Shown here in pieces: positions 12,001 to 14,994 of a stretch of DNA of 20,910 nucleotides. The translations under genes were made by a program, and so were the position numbers. The DNA lies in the IMG/VR virus record IMGVR_UViG_3300035157_000383, positions 1 to 20,910 of that record, one strand, 5' to 3'. The DNA comes from a virus. Positions within the stretch are counted from its first letter, which is position 1. Each line of letters starts with the position of its first letter. The notes under the pieces were generated by a model. That model did not search any database, was not told where the DNA came from, and saw nothing but the letters and a program-made list of their open reading frames with translations.

Positions 12001-12232
12001 CACCGATATCTTTGAGCAATTCAGTTGCACTTGCAAGTTGCTCAGAGGTATAACTATCCAGATCAAGATATCTCAGTAAGTTATTGAGGATATCATAAGG
12101 TCTACCTGTTTTCTCCTGAGATTTGTAATATTCAAACAAGAAGTTGACTAATTGTCTATCTTCTTGACGAATGAACTCGGGTAACTGATTTTCGACCCTA
12201 TCAGAGACGTTGATATTCTTTGTAATCGGCAT
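1..12232 (-). CDS. Giant mosaic virion/baseplate protein in the gp7 position (at least 4077 aa, C-terminus beyond window)
   Basis: A single frame runs from ATG at 12232 to the window edge; I read every codon and found no stop. It starts 5 bp after the gp6 stop, where T4 has gene 7 (a wedge protein of about 1030 aa). Order seen: N-terminus with LPEFIRQEDRQLVNFLFEYY (about residues 18-37); eight GGxGY beta-repeat units (317-620); a helical domain with FYISKGTE and LFKILFGEDV (660-760); six more GGxGY units (1130-1350); a YHYH domain (1370-1560); an EF-hand-type loop (1619-1630); a beta-propeller-like segment (1840-2225); a LamG-like fold (2245-2435); two PTHT repeats (2660-2790); a stretch with YVFDLSDTSNLGYYLSF (about 2955); further GGxGY units; the segment IQDSFFYQNFSYVV (near 3540); and DAYRMIQKNKAMIA near the edge. 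Many of these segments resemble large cyanomyovirus structural proteins. Inference: virion-associated wedge and adhesion protein. A late promoter box lies 61 nt upstream. Confidence 0.95.
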   Translation of the reverse strand, partial: MPITKNINVSDRVENQLPEFIRQEDRQLVNFLFEYYKSQEKTGRPYDILNNLLRYLDLDSYTSEQLASATELLKDIGVYDKKIEIESIDGFQEQDGSIMIDNEVIYYESVTRGPDVIITPGISYPQFNKKKQQLENPFTLFDGTETIFPLSFLGTPVAPTSADHLIVVAYNDMKVPGVDYFVEGQNIRFAEAPRDQIGSDDSEFTQITYLVGYSDQTIKVCDSIPYQEWQNTKIYPLRISGASYTPTSEVGLVINKNGRLQIPYDDFTVFEDTIVFKNEIGAADDIHIRSVEYIPPSYGSGASAIAKVSDAGIITSLIPKSGGSKYRLDFAPKVTITSTTGKNATARSLIGGIKDINLIDGGQGYSSYNPPIPIVADASNVNGTAARLSLTVNDETGMVDTITITDSGSGYDFIPAISFKNPGGATIGAPTIDSEGRVNIGSIAVDEMGSGYSNPPVVYIDQAPIGGINAQAISRINQDGQVYEIQITNRGRGYITPPRVKIIDPVGAQILDVTVASGSVTNIEMLTGGQGYTDAPSVYIVDDRKDGYGEPIGGTGAKAAATIFNGEITDINITDFGSGYSETEPPKIYIAEPKAARASVDVGFDQVTGFDIIEDGTGYSPSAFLGCARGVSGPVGYDNLHNEIYAGEAALRQSNHLAGAAVTNLDSLFIKEVFDKFRRQYLPTLDIDFSKVNPVQVIKNISDFYISKGTELATQYLFKILFGEDVSLYYPKDEIISPSHATWVVDTILRAELISGDPANLIDSQVNQYADEVDSSVTNASALIENVITIIEGTDTIYELAISEETLVGSFIIPYKTRLVEPLTTTGQIITVDSTIGWPERNGTIRINDEEQVQYKEKSLNQFIECTRSKNGIVEDWDPGTIIQSDIFVYVNKDTATECKLRILGIAEAGTTVLNDTGSYYLGGDKLKVANLGSTAEELRLQSWLYNVKKLIQVGTITPGGVNNQTATVVCNNPHGLLVSDQVTIYGANPVVYNGTFTVTSRIDQFTFSYQINVPTDIIPQGNILLSVDLNRGKSDITSINSVVSEFTTNIQNTFFNDNYVYVAASGLPNYKIGPFTGSALIPGNQRKLLRFPRIVQTISERKTIDPGTPIGAWVNGVSIWSYKSREFIQYGPLTSISVTNVGESYDAGAKPNVEITGGGGSGAVAEVIVNGSLTSFDMTTEGSGYTESPLVSIVGGGGSGATAQAVITGGRVTRILVEQPGTGYTTQPLVSITGGGGTGATATANVRGPISSVAVTNFGSGYTSLPAIKVNSGEGALAQPIVINGRIVSIAIINSGESYTTAPNIIINGEGFGAIAKATIGTIGEDKGRVLGVTITNKGIGYIQGTTTVRLEAVGQLASFTPTVYQWNKNLEYDLASKFDNARGYVFTGYNNQFGGEYAHLSDPKELRYVVGDNVFLNPVTQNFQEVAANYQHSPILGWAFDGNPIYGPYGYIDPTDQNSGIRRMRTSFKLKSNVVYDEATNPNPSRVDGPPIATYAPGTFVDDYYYDFQSGDLDNYNGRFCKTPDFPDGVYAYFITIDASDAGIPEYPYIMGPQFNSLPDDWNFNQLATQENIPDGVVRYRDPYTDVDIDVDRQPNQEADVFTTEIEGYPIIFEIQDSNNDGLIDANEQQELLQMSEESTLQIYDYFPRVSEESRVDIEVDTTTQFENAKIDGFVIENPGVSYQVNDTVFFDNEGTGGFGASAIIESVKGQSIVAYTKSIIGDRCYGNITTSVGHELRQQDEIIVNSRPVIDNTSKTYKVKVVAGVERINVTQAGTGYNTDIPPTFELITASGQDAELQLVLEGTGQINRINIINSGNGYSSTNPPQIRVSHPQQFKKTRYWLTEYTEAAGSVSIWDSWTTADRWTYICGSVLETDGDQSAILAKFDDLGQLVWERNLIPQNAGTKKMEFVKMHIDESLENDVIYLAGQTYDPNNAAYNPDVWLGQYESGFNNANAPDGILKWQRSIAGISGLARRDYVTSIALDQEKRIYIAGYTDSNSPDPDDMWVIQCDRDGDLVEKRKIASADDSEMINQIKWISDDRFFFVGINKQNNDCIFGVFWYDGANIEIEYIRQIPTVGGYVRNPQFIIDEYDDVLLIWDVYNSATTKYEKIQLNKFPIATANTAWEWTKTVTVSGSIDSIRHAGVNVDVFGNYSLVSDVIESENQRYSVIHYLKYDGTVIKETKVDDTVNIGFQAKSHTLDNSGDCIIAVDRRQSDQMASYRFNDALDLDYDFTKQNLATLALHTPGNASIDTSIYKFGTSALKLSGVCPVKLPAYNLQSTEWSMRAWMAMATAHHASTTKPLLFDITPITGDSIQVELDGDNTSGNYGKVVLYVNSVEVATSTANTYWTNFGSAAWVHVTFQKREESLGLYQYEVFFNGNLVVNYQSTSDISIADITVAGKYSGPNTGNCFIGWIDDLVIDDLAPYTSSYTVPTDEIAITTSISDVALIKFDRQHDKRAAYTLTGLTKYTNIEFSDIETATTWVDQTVSAFSPWTVGAGGLQILDMSQTVATYIPGTYTFTSAKNEYATKTSTIPSPLGKKLTISADVISKFYIRDAGYSKIDNVLEFTFNQDVKLTKGSTIQQFTTVAGNDVVAGYGTIVDIPNANSLTDPGMGNKYKVGKIYGTFNNTDRFKTDVGDINQIAGTYFSVEEPEIPWAAGVSVTTGEKRYYDKKIYQSQGTGTTGTIPPVHTGGVVTDGLINWAFVDDAGKFTVDLTEHPYPMPQYLGNDMPEWDNGKLYVVGQKVWHKLNVYVVGAGGAGVSGTTPPTHTTGAVSDGGVTWTWESTSQPISAFARTLPYDLGNNYTVQIVEIQPGSTYIPEDVVSVSSVNITEAEDRKSVVISGFASVKKIRVTARLEKDILRTADTRTNLVYCTSLTPHRFIEDEIIYTEGFQGTQFNGSFFVDQVIGTREFTFGIRDVASQDPTFNANSIGNVNIYAKHPTLEFTRNHQYVFDLSDTSNLGYYLSFSQDNQYKLEYSFNNITRSGTPGIPEAGADYPFVKFSVLGDVTNISYYFDPSRTGSTSPVGDNSFIDVITTPYQGTFTISQVLSDTEFQFPLLKEPERTSAEVGTDEFGNVYSYYSTTSTRAVGPINSIQLVSPGGFYQKLPIINDIASYRQIEKIVVVDGGTEYAPGVYYEVPVNGDGEGGKATITVEFDAEVGSGTITQAQVADPGKGYTIASIDIDSIPGILGQTLAGSGGSVNVIIPEEGSGASVFLTGTNIGKIKRLKNNEFGFGYSHDYTLKPEITFPVNLQLFNTSILSQIKITDPGSGYTSTPAVVIEGGGGDGAEAEAVVKNNRLSEIIIKNSGAGYSSEPTVTLKSEFNYVVNLDLNYLQFNFPHGITTGAEVQFRAEDIGSTEGELPKPSTAGLTSLVAGQTYYAIAGDAAGLESDQLRFGLTLASAQAGSYITFLTTGSGRQVLLTEVFGGKAVAVVETSRFLEGEAVFQGSSVETATATGKVSTNTGWQIGPKILKIVDYTGDWAEGEKVTGEISKASGLIDNLSIARGVLNIGSLTKTPGRFIDDVGKPSEIVQKIQDSFFYQNFSYVVQSEIPITEWKTQVLENNHPAGFNMFGQLQLTGGKDVSGRKIGTEFTKQVNINNYSNVNQITSFGAAQPIYTDYNNTEVLFRKKRLTSSEEILTSIVKKLDNIQDQFDGIKKQFPITVEGETVIIKDNQLMITLNGVIQSPGTSYQVVGGNLVFAEPPKPPSKVNYRTISVTPTTIYRIALYDGFGTSNYGIFPTLGQQVQGQNTDTIATVIDSGTNHIDVINLTGTFDLNEQIKRGELFAALVESITPLASPTIFEFGESITNLEGDTAYVEETNIDNAGNVTDRLVVSKTSGTPKFETGIFDLRLNEFIYSASSKIAGQITFIAPYEDPINNEIVDELIINKGTTFFGLLFERLVSLTNPNVILDDISQSSITPTELYDSEQRINADFLDFEQVRTTEVTYSQVTGGTLSEGMIVRNKKTFYGNPVSTFHTIASNRFLDGRRNILNNKQEIIDFAEASIAIDYPDYYFPSDVITNSWSRFKDAYRMIQKNKAMIAGMAFDDMKTQYPSSSIPSDAKCKRDL
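1470..1680 (-). other. Conserved C-terminal segment IQDSFFYQNFSYVV of the giant protein
   Basis: About residues 3518-3588 read GRFIDDVGKPSE, then IQDSFFYQNFSYVVQS, then PITEWKTQVLENNHPAGFNM and FGQL. The pattern of an IQDSxFYQxFSYVV strand followed by W and HPAGF is one I associate with large cyanomyovirus virion proteins. It supports the view that the frame is a genuine phage structural protein far from its start. Confidence 0.55.
2240..2830 (-). repeat. C-terminal GGxGY beta-repeat units in the giant protein
   Basis: About residues 3135-3330 contain DGGTEYAPGVYYEVP, DPGKGYTIASID, DPGSGYTSTPAVVIEGGGG and NSGAGYSSEPTVTL. These are four diverged units of the same beta-repeat family. A long beta-rich segment and the conserved IQDSFFYQNFSYVV stretch follow. 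Confidence 0.7.
3865..4255 (-). repeat. Two tandem PTHT repeats in the giant protein
   Basis: About residues 2660-2790 hold two homologous units. One reads KIYQSQGTGTTGTIPPVHTG then GVVTDGLINWAF. The other reads NVYVCGAGGAGVSG then TTPPTHTTGAVSDGGVTWTW. The shared pattern, N/I-x-Y, glycine run, PPxHTxG, DG, x-x-W, is a small beta unit frequent in phage tail fibres and cyanophage structural proteins. A linker of about 35 residues separates the units. Confidence 0.75.
4930..5500 (-). other. LamG/ConA-like lectin fold in the giant protein
   Basis: About residues 2245-2435 contain, in order, YKFGTSALKLSG, WSMRAWMAMATA, VVLYVNSVEVATS, AAWVHVTFQKR, YEVFFNGNLVVNY and FIGWIDDLVIDD. This is the usual course of a laminin-G or concanavalin-like jelly roll, including the WxHV strand, the FNG turn and the closing G-x-IDD-L strand. 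Such folds often bind glycans, so a host-surface contact is a reasonable inference. Confidence 0.8.
5560..6720 (-). other. Beta-propeller-like segment (SBBP-like repeats) in the giant protein
   Basis: About residues 1838-2225 show recurring blade-like units. Examples are WTYICGSVLETDGDQSAILA then KFDDLGQLVWERN; DVIYLAGQTYDPN then DGILKWQRSIAG; YVTSIALDQEKRIYIAGYTD then MWVIQCDRDGDL; DDRFFFVGINKQNND; and FGNYSLVSDV. The alternation of an aspartate-rich strand, Y-x-A/C-G and G-x-x-x-W-x-R resembles SBBP-type beta-propeller repeats used in extracellular binding. Blade number is uncertain because later units are more diverged. Confidence 0.6.
6720..7200 (-). repeat. Three further GGxGY-type units between the EF-hand loop and the propeller
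   Basis: About residues 1678-1838 contain IENPGVSYQVNDTVFF, TQAGTGYNTDIPP and NSGNGYSSTNPP. These are diverged units of the same beta-repeat family as the tracts at 10370-11290 and 8175-8835. They act as a linker into the propeller-like segment. Confidence 0.65.
7343..7378 (-). other. EF-hand-type calcium loop in the giant protein
   Basis: Residues 1619-1630 read DSNNDGLIDANE. Positions 1, 3, 5, 6, 8 and 12 carry D, N, D, G, I and E, the canonical EF-hand or dockerin loop pattern. It sits just after the YHYH domain in an acidic stretch (DVDIDVDRQP is nearby). Calcium binding could stiffen or trigger the protein outside the cell. The loop is directly visible; binding is inferred. Confidence 0.75.
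7560..9060 (-). other. YHYH domain and its N-terminal extension in the giant protein
   Basis: The core (about residues 1420-1557) reads NYQHSPILGWAFDGNPIYGP, then YGYIDPT, an Arg-rich strand, DDYYYDFQSG, and NGRFCKTPDFPDGVYAYF followed by YPYIMGPQF. This matches the YHYH domain pattern, whose hallmark strand has become NYQHS here. Upstream, YVYVAASGLPNYKIGPF and IGAWVNGVSIWSYKS match the extension that cyanophage copies usually carry. The role of the domain in virions is not known to me; it is common in cyanomyovirus structural proteins. Confidence 0.85.
8175..8835 (-). repeat. Six-unit GGxGY beta-repeat tract, second copy
   Basis: About residues 1133-1353 form six units of about 36 residues. 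Turns in order are GESYDAG, GSGYTESP, GTGYTTQP, GSGYTSLP, GESYTTAP and GIGYIQG. Several units also carry a GGGGSGATAQA-type glycine/alanine tail. The glycine-rich codons make the opposite strand look like a proline-rich reading frame, which is an artefact. The tract directly precedes the YHYH domain. Confidence 0.85.
9950..10250 (-). other. Conserved helical domain of the giant protein (FYISKGTE / LFKILFGEDV)
   Basis: Residues about 660-760 contain NLDSLFIKEVFDKFRRQYLP, then VIKNISDFYISKGTE, then LFKILFGEDVSLYYPK and a downstream Trp/Arg/Gly-Asp stretch. This mixed helical segment interrupts the beta-repeat regions and recurs, as I recall it, in large cyanomyovirus structural proteins. Function is unknown; a folding or docking unit is likely. 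Confidence 0.55.
10370..11290 (-). repeat. Eight-unit GGxGY beta-repeat tract, N-terminal copy
   Basis: About residues 317-620 of the giant protein hold eight diverged units of roughly 35-40 residues, each with a hydrophobic beta strand, a G-S/Q/R/T-G-Y turn and a following PP or AP. The turns seen in order are GGSKY, GGQGYSSYNPP, GSGYDFIP, GSGYSNPP, GRGYITPP, GGQGYTDAP, GSGYSETEPP and GTGYSPS. Such repeats are common in cyanophage structural proteins and suggest an extended beta-rich fibre-like stalk. Confidence 0.8.
12100..12232 (-). other. N-terminal baseplate-type segment of the giant protein
   Basis: Residues 1-45 read MPITKNINVSDRVENQLPEF and continue FIRQEDRQLVNFLFEYYKSQ. The pattern LPxFIRxxxxxxVxFLxxYY resembles the start of large baseplate-associated proteins of marine T4-like phages. 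It is probably the anchor to gp6 or another wedge component. The family link is from memory of sequence pattern, not from a search. Confidence 0.6.
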
Positions 12233-12237
12233 CTATC

Positions 12238-14367
12238 TTAGAAACAGGATTCGCTGACTGGATATGTGAAACTATCCGTTGGATAATCAATGATATTTAT
12301 ACCACCTGTGTCACCGAAATTATAACCATTAAAGTTATTCGGATCAAAGGTAGGGATTGCAGTATCGTTGATTGTGTAGTCAATTGGATTGACTGCTGGG
12401 TTAAAGATTGTTGGATCTACTCCTGGTGGGATATTAATTGATCCACCGCCAGGTAATACTTGTATTGGGAGTCTTGTAGTGTCATCTGGAGTGCCCTGAA
12501 TCGCTACAGGACCAACACAGACCTGACCACTACCATAATCTACACTTCCTACTGATGCATTAAGTGTTAATTCGGTTTCATCCCTTATTGTTACGAGAAT
12601 TAGGTTACCACGACCATCATCTCTTATATTTACTGGTACCAAGACCTGATTTGTGACATTTGTCGATATTCCAGGAGTTGTTATAACAGCAGATGTAGCA
12701 CCATCAGTTAAAGTTAGATTTACAAGGTCTTCTGTGTAACCAGTGGCATAAAATGTGCCAGATTTAACTACAGAGAAGTTTGGTTTACACTTATTGCCAG
12801 TTCCACCACTTCCATCATCTCCATTGTCATCATCATCAGTACCATCACCATCTGGAGTGCCAGAATAGTTAGATGGATCATAAAGTGGGTTACCAAAGTC
12901 TAAACATTGAGTAAATACTTGACCAAATTCAAATTTATCTAAATTCTGACCCAAAGTCATCTGAGTGACATTACCAGAAATGGAATTATCACTATTATCA
13001 ATCATTGCACCGAATTTAGACCCATCAATACGTCCATTAAACCTATTTGTTTGACCTGCCTTGTTGTAATCGTCAATTCCTTGTAAAATCTTAGTTCCAA
13101 GTTGAGATCCAGTCAAATTAGTGTCATTTCCATTGAAATAAACGTAAGATTTAGGAATAACATAGAAACTTGTTGGATCAATGATGACTGGCTCGATAGA
13201 TGCAACAGAATACTTCGCCAAATCCTTCTTGATCTTATTTTTTGTCGTTTCATTCAACTTATTTCCTGTTTTTGGTCGAATTGCGACATAAACTTTCCCA
13301 TAAACAGGTGGAGTTAACTTCTCACCTCCAAAAGCAGTCACAGATGCTGCTTGAGGGTAGATTTCAGAGACAATATGCTCAAAATCATTCTCTGTAACCG
13401 CCCTATTCTGAGTTGCGTACGCTCTAGGTGCTCTAAACTTAACTGAGAGTGCTGTTTCACGGTCTTCACCGTCTTGAGCAGCATCTTTTGTAGTTAATGA
13501 TATAGAATTTGGAGAAATAGTGCGTTGATCACTATCAACTATGTTACCAATGAAGTCAAAACCCTTCGCACCGTTGGCTTCTACCCCATCTGTAGAGACA
13601 TATGTGGTTCTAATGTATTCTCCATCAATTAATTTACGTCCAATTGACCCATCTCCGAAAATAAGACGATATCGCATGTCATCAGTCTCTTCTAGGTAGT
13701 AAATTCTACTAGTAGAGTCCGCATTTGTAACATTTTGTGCTGGACTATAGGTATCAGTCTCTGAAGATTGTGCAGTTGGTGAAATATCTACAGTTAGAAG
13801 TCCAGTATCTACATTTTCATCAGGAATAATGTACTCTTGCCTCTTAGTATAGTCAACTGTGAAGTTATAAGTGAGTAGATTACCTTGATATACAAGCACA
13901 TTATCAAAAGTTGCCCTACCAGTAGCGGAATCTACTGGTACTTGGATGTCTTGAGTGAGTGCAAAGGTGTAACTATCGAAATCATTATCCGCAACAAAGA
14001 CATCACCCTTCTTAAGAGTCGCATATTCTGGGAAAGTAGTGCCATTTAGTCCTACTGCTGTCTGTGCAATCAATTTTACACACGCTCTAGGTGCTTTTAT
14101 TGACCGTGGAGTGTAATTTAACTGCTTTGCAATGCGGACAATGTTATCTCTGACCGTAGATGTCTCTAAAAATGCCTCATTCAACGCCATATTAGCGTTA
14201 AAAGCAGTGTAATAAGTGTTATATGCTAAAATATCAATCAAATAAGACGCAGAGCTTCCCTCAAAATCGTAATCTGTAAACTCTTTTCGGGTGCGTAAGT
14301 ACGATTTGATGGATTCTTTGATCTCAAAGAAGTCTAACGACGTTAATTGTGATGGAATTGCTGACAT
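12238..14367 (-). CDS. gp6: Baseplate wedge protein gp6
   Basis: A protein of 709 aa (T4 gp6 is 660 aa). gp6 forms the ring-like core of the contractile baseplate wedge and binds gp25 and gp7. The N-terminus has the typical gp6 stretch NANMALNEAFLE and continues RIAKQLNYTPRSIKAPRA (residues 57-95). A central beta-rich part follows, with a conserved-looking RYRLIFGDGSIGRKL and a segment with NRAVTENDFEHIV. Residues about 500-525 are an unusual Gly/Asp linker (GTPDGDGTDDDDNGDDGSGG), after which come about 185 residues of beta-rich sequence ending PVSESCF. I take this tail as an extension not needed for the wedge fold. The start follows the gp25 stop by 1 bp, so the genes are probably translationally coupled. 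The family call is firm; the tail's role is unknown. Confidence 0.93.
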   Translation of the reverse strand: MSAIPSQLTSLDFFEIKESIKSYLRTRKEFTDYDFEGSSASYLIDILAYNTYYTAFNANMALNEAFLETSTVRDNIVRIAKQLNYTPRSIKAPRACVKLIAQTAVGLNGTTFPEYATLKKGDVFVADNDFDSYTFALTQDIQVPVDSATGRATFDNVLVYQGNLLTYNFTVDYTKRQEYIIPDENVDTGLLTVDISPTAQSSETDTYSPAQNVTNADSTSRIYYLEETDDMRYRLIFGDGSIGRKLIDGEYIRTTYVSTDGVEANGAKGFDFIGNIVDSDQRTISPNSISLTTKDAAQDGEDRETALSVKFRAPRAYATQNRAVTENDFEHIVSEIYPQAASVTAFGGEKLTPPVYGKVYVAIRPKTGNKLNETTKNKIKKDLAKYSVASIEPVIIDPTSFYVIPKSYVYFNGNDTNLTGSQLGTKILQGIDDYNKAGQTNRFNGRIDGSKFGAMIDNSDNSISGNVTQMTLGQNLDKFEFGQVFTQCLDFGNPLYDPSNYSGTPDGDGTDDDDNGDDGSGGTGNKCKPNFSVVKSGTFYATGYTEDLVNLTLTDGATSAVITTPGISTNVTNQVLVPVNIRDDGRGNLILVTIRDETELTLNASVGSVDYGSGQVCVGPVAIQGTPDDTTRLPIQVLPGGGSINIPPGVDPTIFNPAVNPIDYTINDTAIPTFDPNNFNGYNFGDTGGINIIDYPTDSFTYPVSESCF
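12294..12301 (-). promoter_or_regulatory. T4-type late promoter box TATAAATA inside gp6, ahead of the giant gene
   Basis: The minus strand reads TATAAATA exactly, within the last codons of gp6 (Gly-Ile-Asn-Ile). It ends 61 nt before the ATG of the giant gene, which would leave a leader of roughly 50 nt. The octamer is the T4 late promoter core, recognised by the gp55-type sigma factor. Chance occurrence in AT-rich coding DNA is possible, but I found only one other exact copy, upstream of gp25. Confidence 0.55.
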
Positions 14368-14368
14368 T

Positions 14369-14782
14369 TTATGCTTTCTCTAGAAGAAAATCGACATTTT
14401 GGACTTCACTTTCACCTATTATCTTATAATCTATGGCAACTTGGACAGAATTTATCTCAGAATCATCACGAAGTCTGACACCAGTTACCTTTATCCTAGG
14501 TTCGAGTCTCGATAAACAGTTCATAATCTCGCTTCTCATAGCATCCACGCTGAATGGATCCCATTGTTCAAATAAAAGCATCTTAACCCTAGATCCAATC
14601 TCATCTTGAAATGGTCTTTCTCCGAACATAGTTAAGATGAGGTTACGAACAGACTGCTTTATAGCATTCTCATTCTTAACCACACCAAAATCACCAGTAT
14701 TAGGATTGTCTTTAAAGGAAATTGCTAAATCCTTGAATCCTCTACTAATATATTTCTCAGATCTGAACCTATAAGAGGGCAT
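14369..14782 (-). CDS. gp25: Baseplate wedge subunit gp25 (GPW/gp25 family)
   Basis: A protein of 137 aa, close to T4 gp25 (132 aa). gp25 is a small wedge subunit with a lysozyme-like fold that joins gp6 and helps start sheath polymerisation. Family features seen are a leading segment with KDLAISFKDNPNTGDFGVVK, then NAIKQSVRNLILTMFGERPF, then EIGSRVKMLLFEQWDPFS, MRSEIMNCLSRLEPRI and a closing beta hairpin VQVAIDYKIIGES. The start is the ATG after AGG-N5. An exact late promoter box and a hairpin lie in the 57-bp gap upstream. The stop is 1 bp before the gp6 start. Confidence 0.95.
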   Translation of the reverse strand: MPSYRFRSEKYISRGFKDLAISFKDNPNTGDFGVVKNENAIKQSVRNLILTMFGERPFQDEIGSRVKMLLFEQWDPFSVDAMRSEIMNCLSRLEPRIKVTGVRLRDDSEINSVQVAIDYKIIGESEVQNVDFLLEKA

Positions 14783-14796
14783 TCTAACCTACTTTT

Positions 14797-14820
14797 AAAG
14801 ATATTTATCACTATATCTTT
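14797..14820 (-). other. Perfect 8-bp inverted repeat in the gp25 leader
   Basis: The minus strand reads AAAGATAT, an 8-nt loop AGTGATAA, then ATATCTTT. The two arms are perfectly complementary. The element begins right after the late promoter box, so transcripts would start at or inside it. It could be a 5' stabilising hairpin or an operator-like palindrome. It is AT-only in all but one pair per arm, so a terminator role is unlikely. Confidence 0.6.
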
Positions 14821-14828
14821 TATTTATA
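14821..14828 (-). promoter_or_regulatory. T4-type late promoter box TATAAATA upstream of gp25
   Basis: The minus strand reads CCTATAAATAAAAG, containing the exact T4 late core TATAAATA. It lies 38 nt before the gp25 ATG in a non-coding gap, the expected place for a late promoter driving gp25, gp6 and perhaps the giant gene. A second weaker match, GATAAATA, lies at 14803-14810 on the same strand, only 20 nt from the ATG. Confidence 0.8.
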
Positions 14829-14839
14829 GGGTTTTCCGA

Positions 14840-14977
14840 CTATTTGCCTTGACCCCTATACCTTTTCTTAGCTGCGTTACGTGAAGTGGCAGCAATTTTT
14901 GTGTTTTTAGAGTTACCTTGCCTTGTTTTCTTCGCTGGAGGAGCAATATAATCTCCATTTGAACCGTATAATGCCAT
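14840..14977 (-). CDS. Small basic 45-aa phage protein
   Basis: An open frame of 46 codons including the stop lies between the PAAR-like gene and gp25. It reads MALYGSNGDYIAPPAKKTRQ, then GNSKNTKIAATSRN and AAKKRYRGQGK. About a quarter of its residues are Lys or Arg, and the C-terminal KKRYRGQGK is strongly basic. The sequence resembles small conserved proteins of similar pattern that I recall from cyanomyoviruses, with an APP-x-KK start and a RGQGK end, of no known function. The ATG lies 17 nt after the upstream stop without a strong ribosome site. A nucleic-acid or acidic-surface binding role is only a guess from charge. Confidence 0.75.
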   Translation of the reverse strand: MALYGSNGDYIAPPAKKTRQGNSKNTKIAATSRNAAKKRYRGQGK

Positions 14978-14994
14978 TTTTGGTTAATAAACTA

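Noticed and set aside
1-12232. Possibility that the giant frame is several genes
   Set aside because: Every codon from 12232 to 2 was read in one phase without a stop or sign of a frame change, and conserved structural motifs occur throughout. Internal starts cannot be excluded, but separate genes would need internal stops.
14797-14820. Rho-independent terminator between the 45-aa gene and gp25
   Set aside because: The stem is nearly all A-T and is not followed by a clear U-run on the transcribed strand. Its place just after a late promoter box fits a leader element better.
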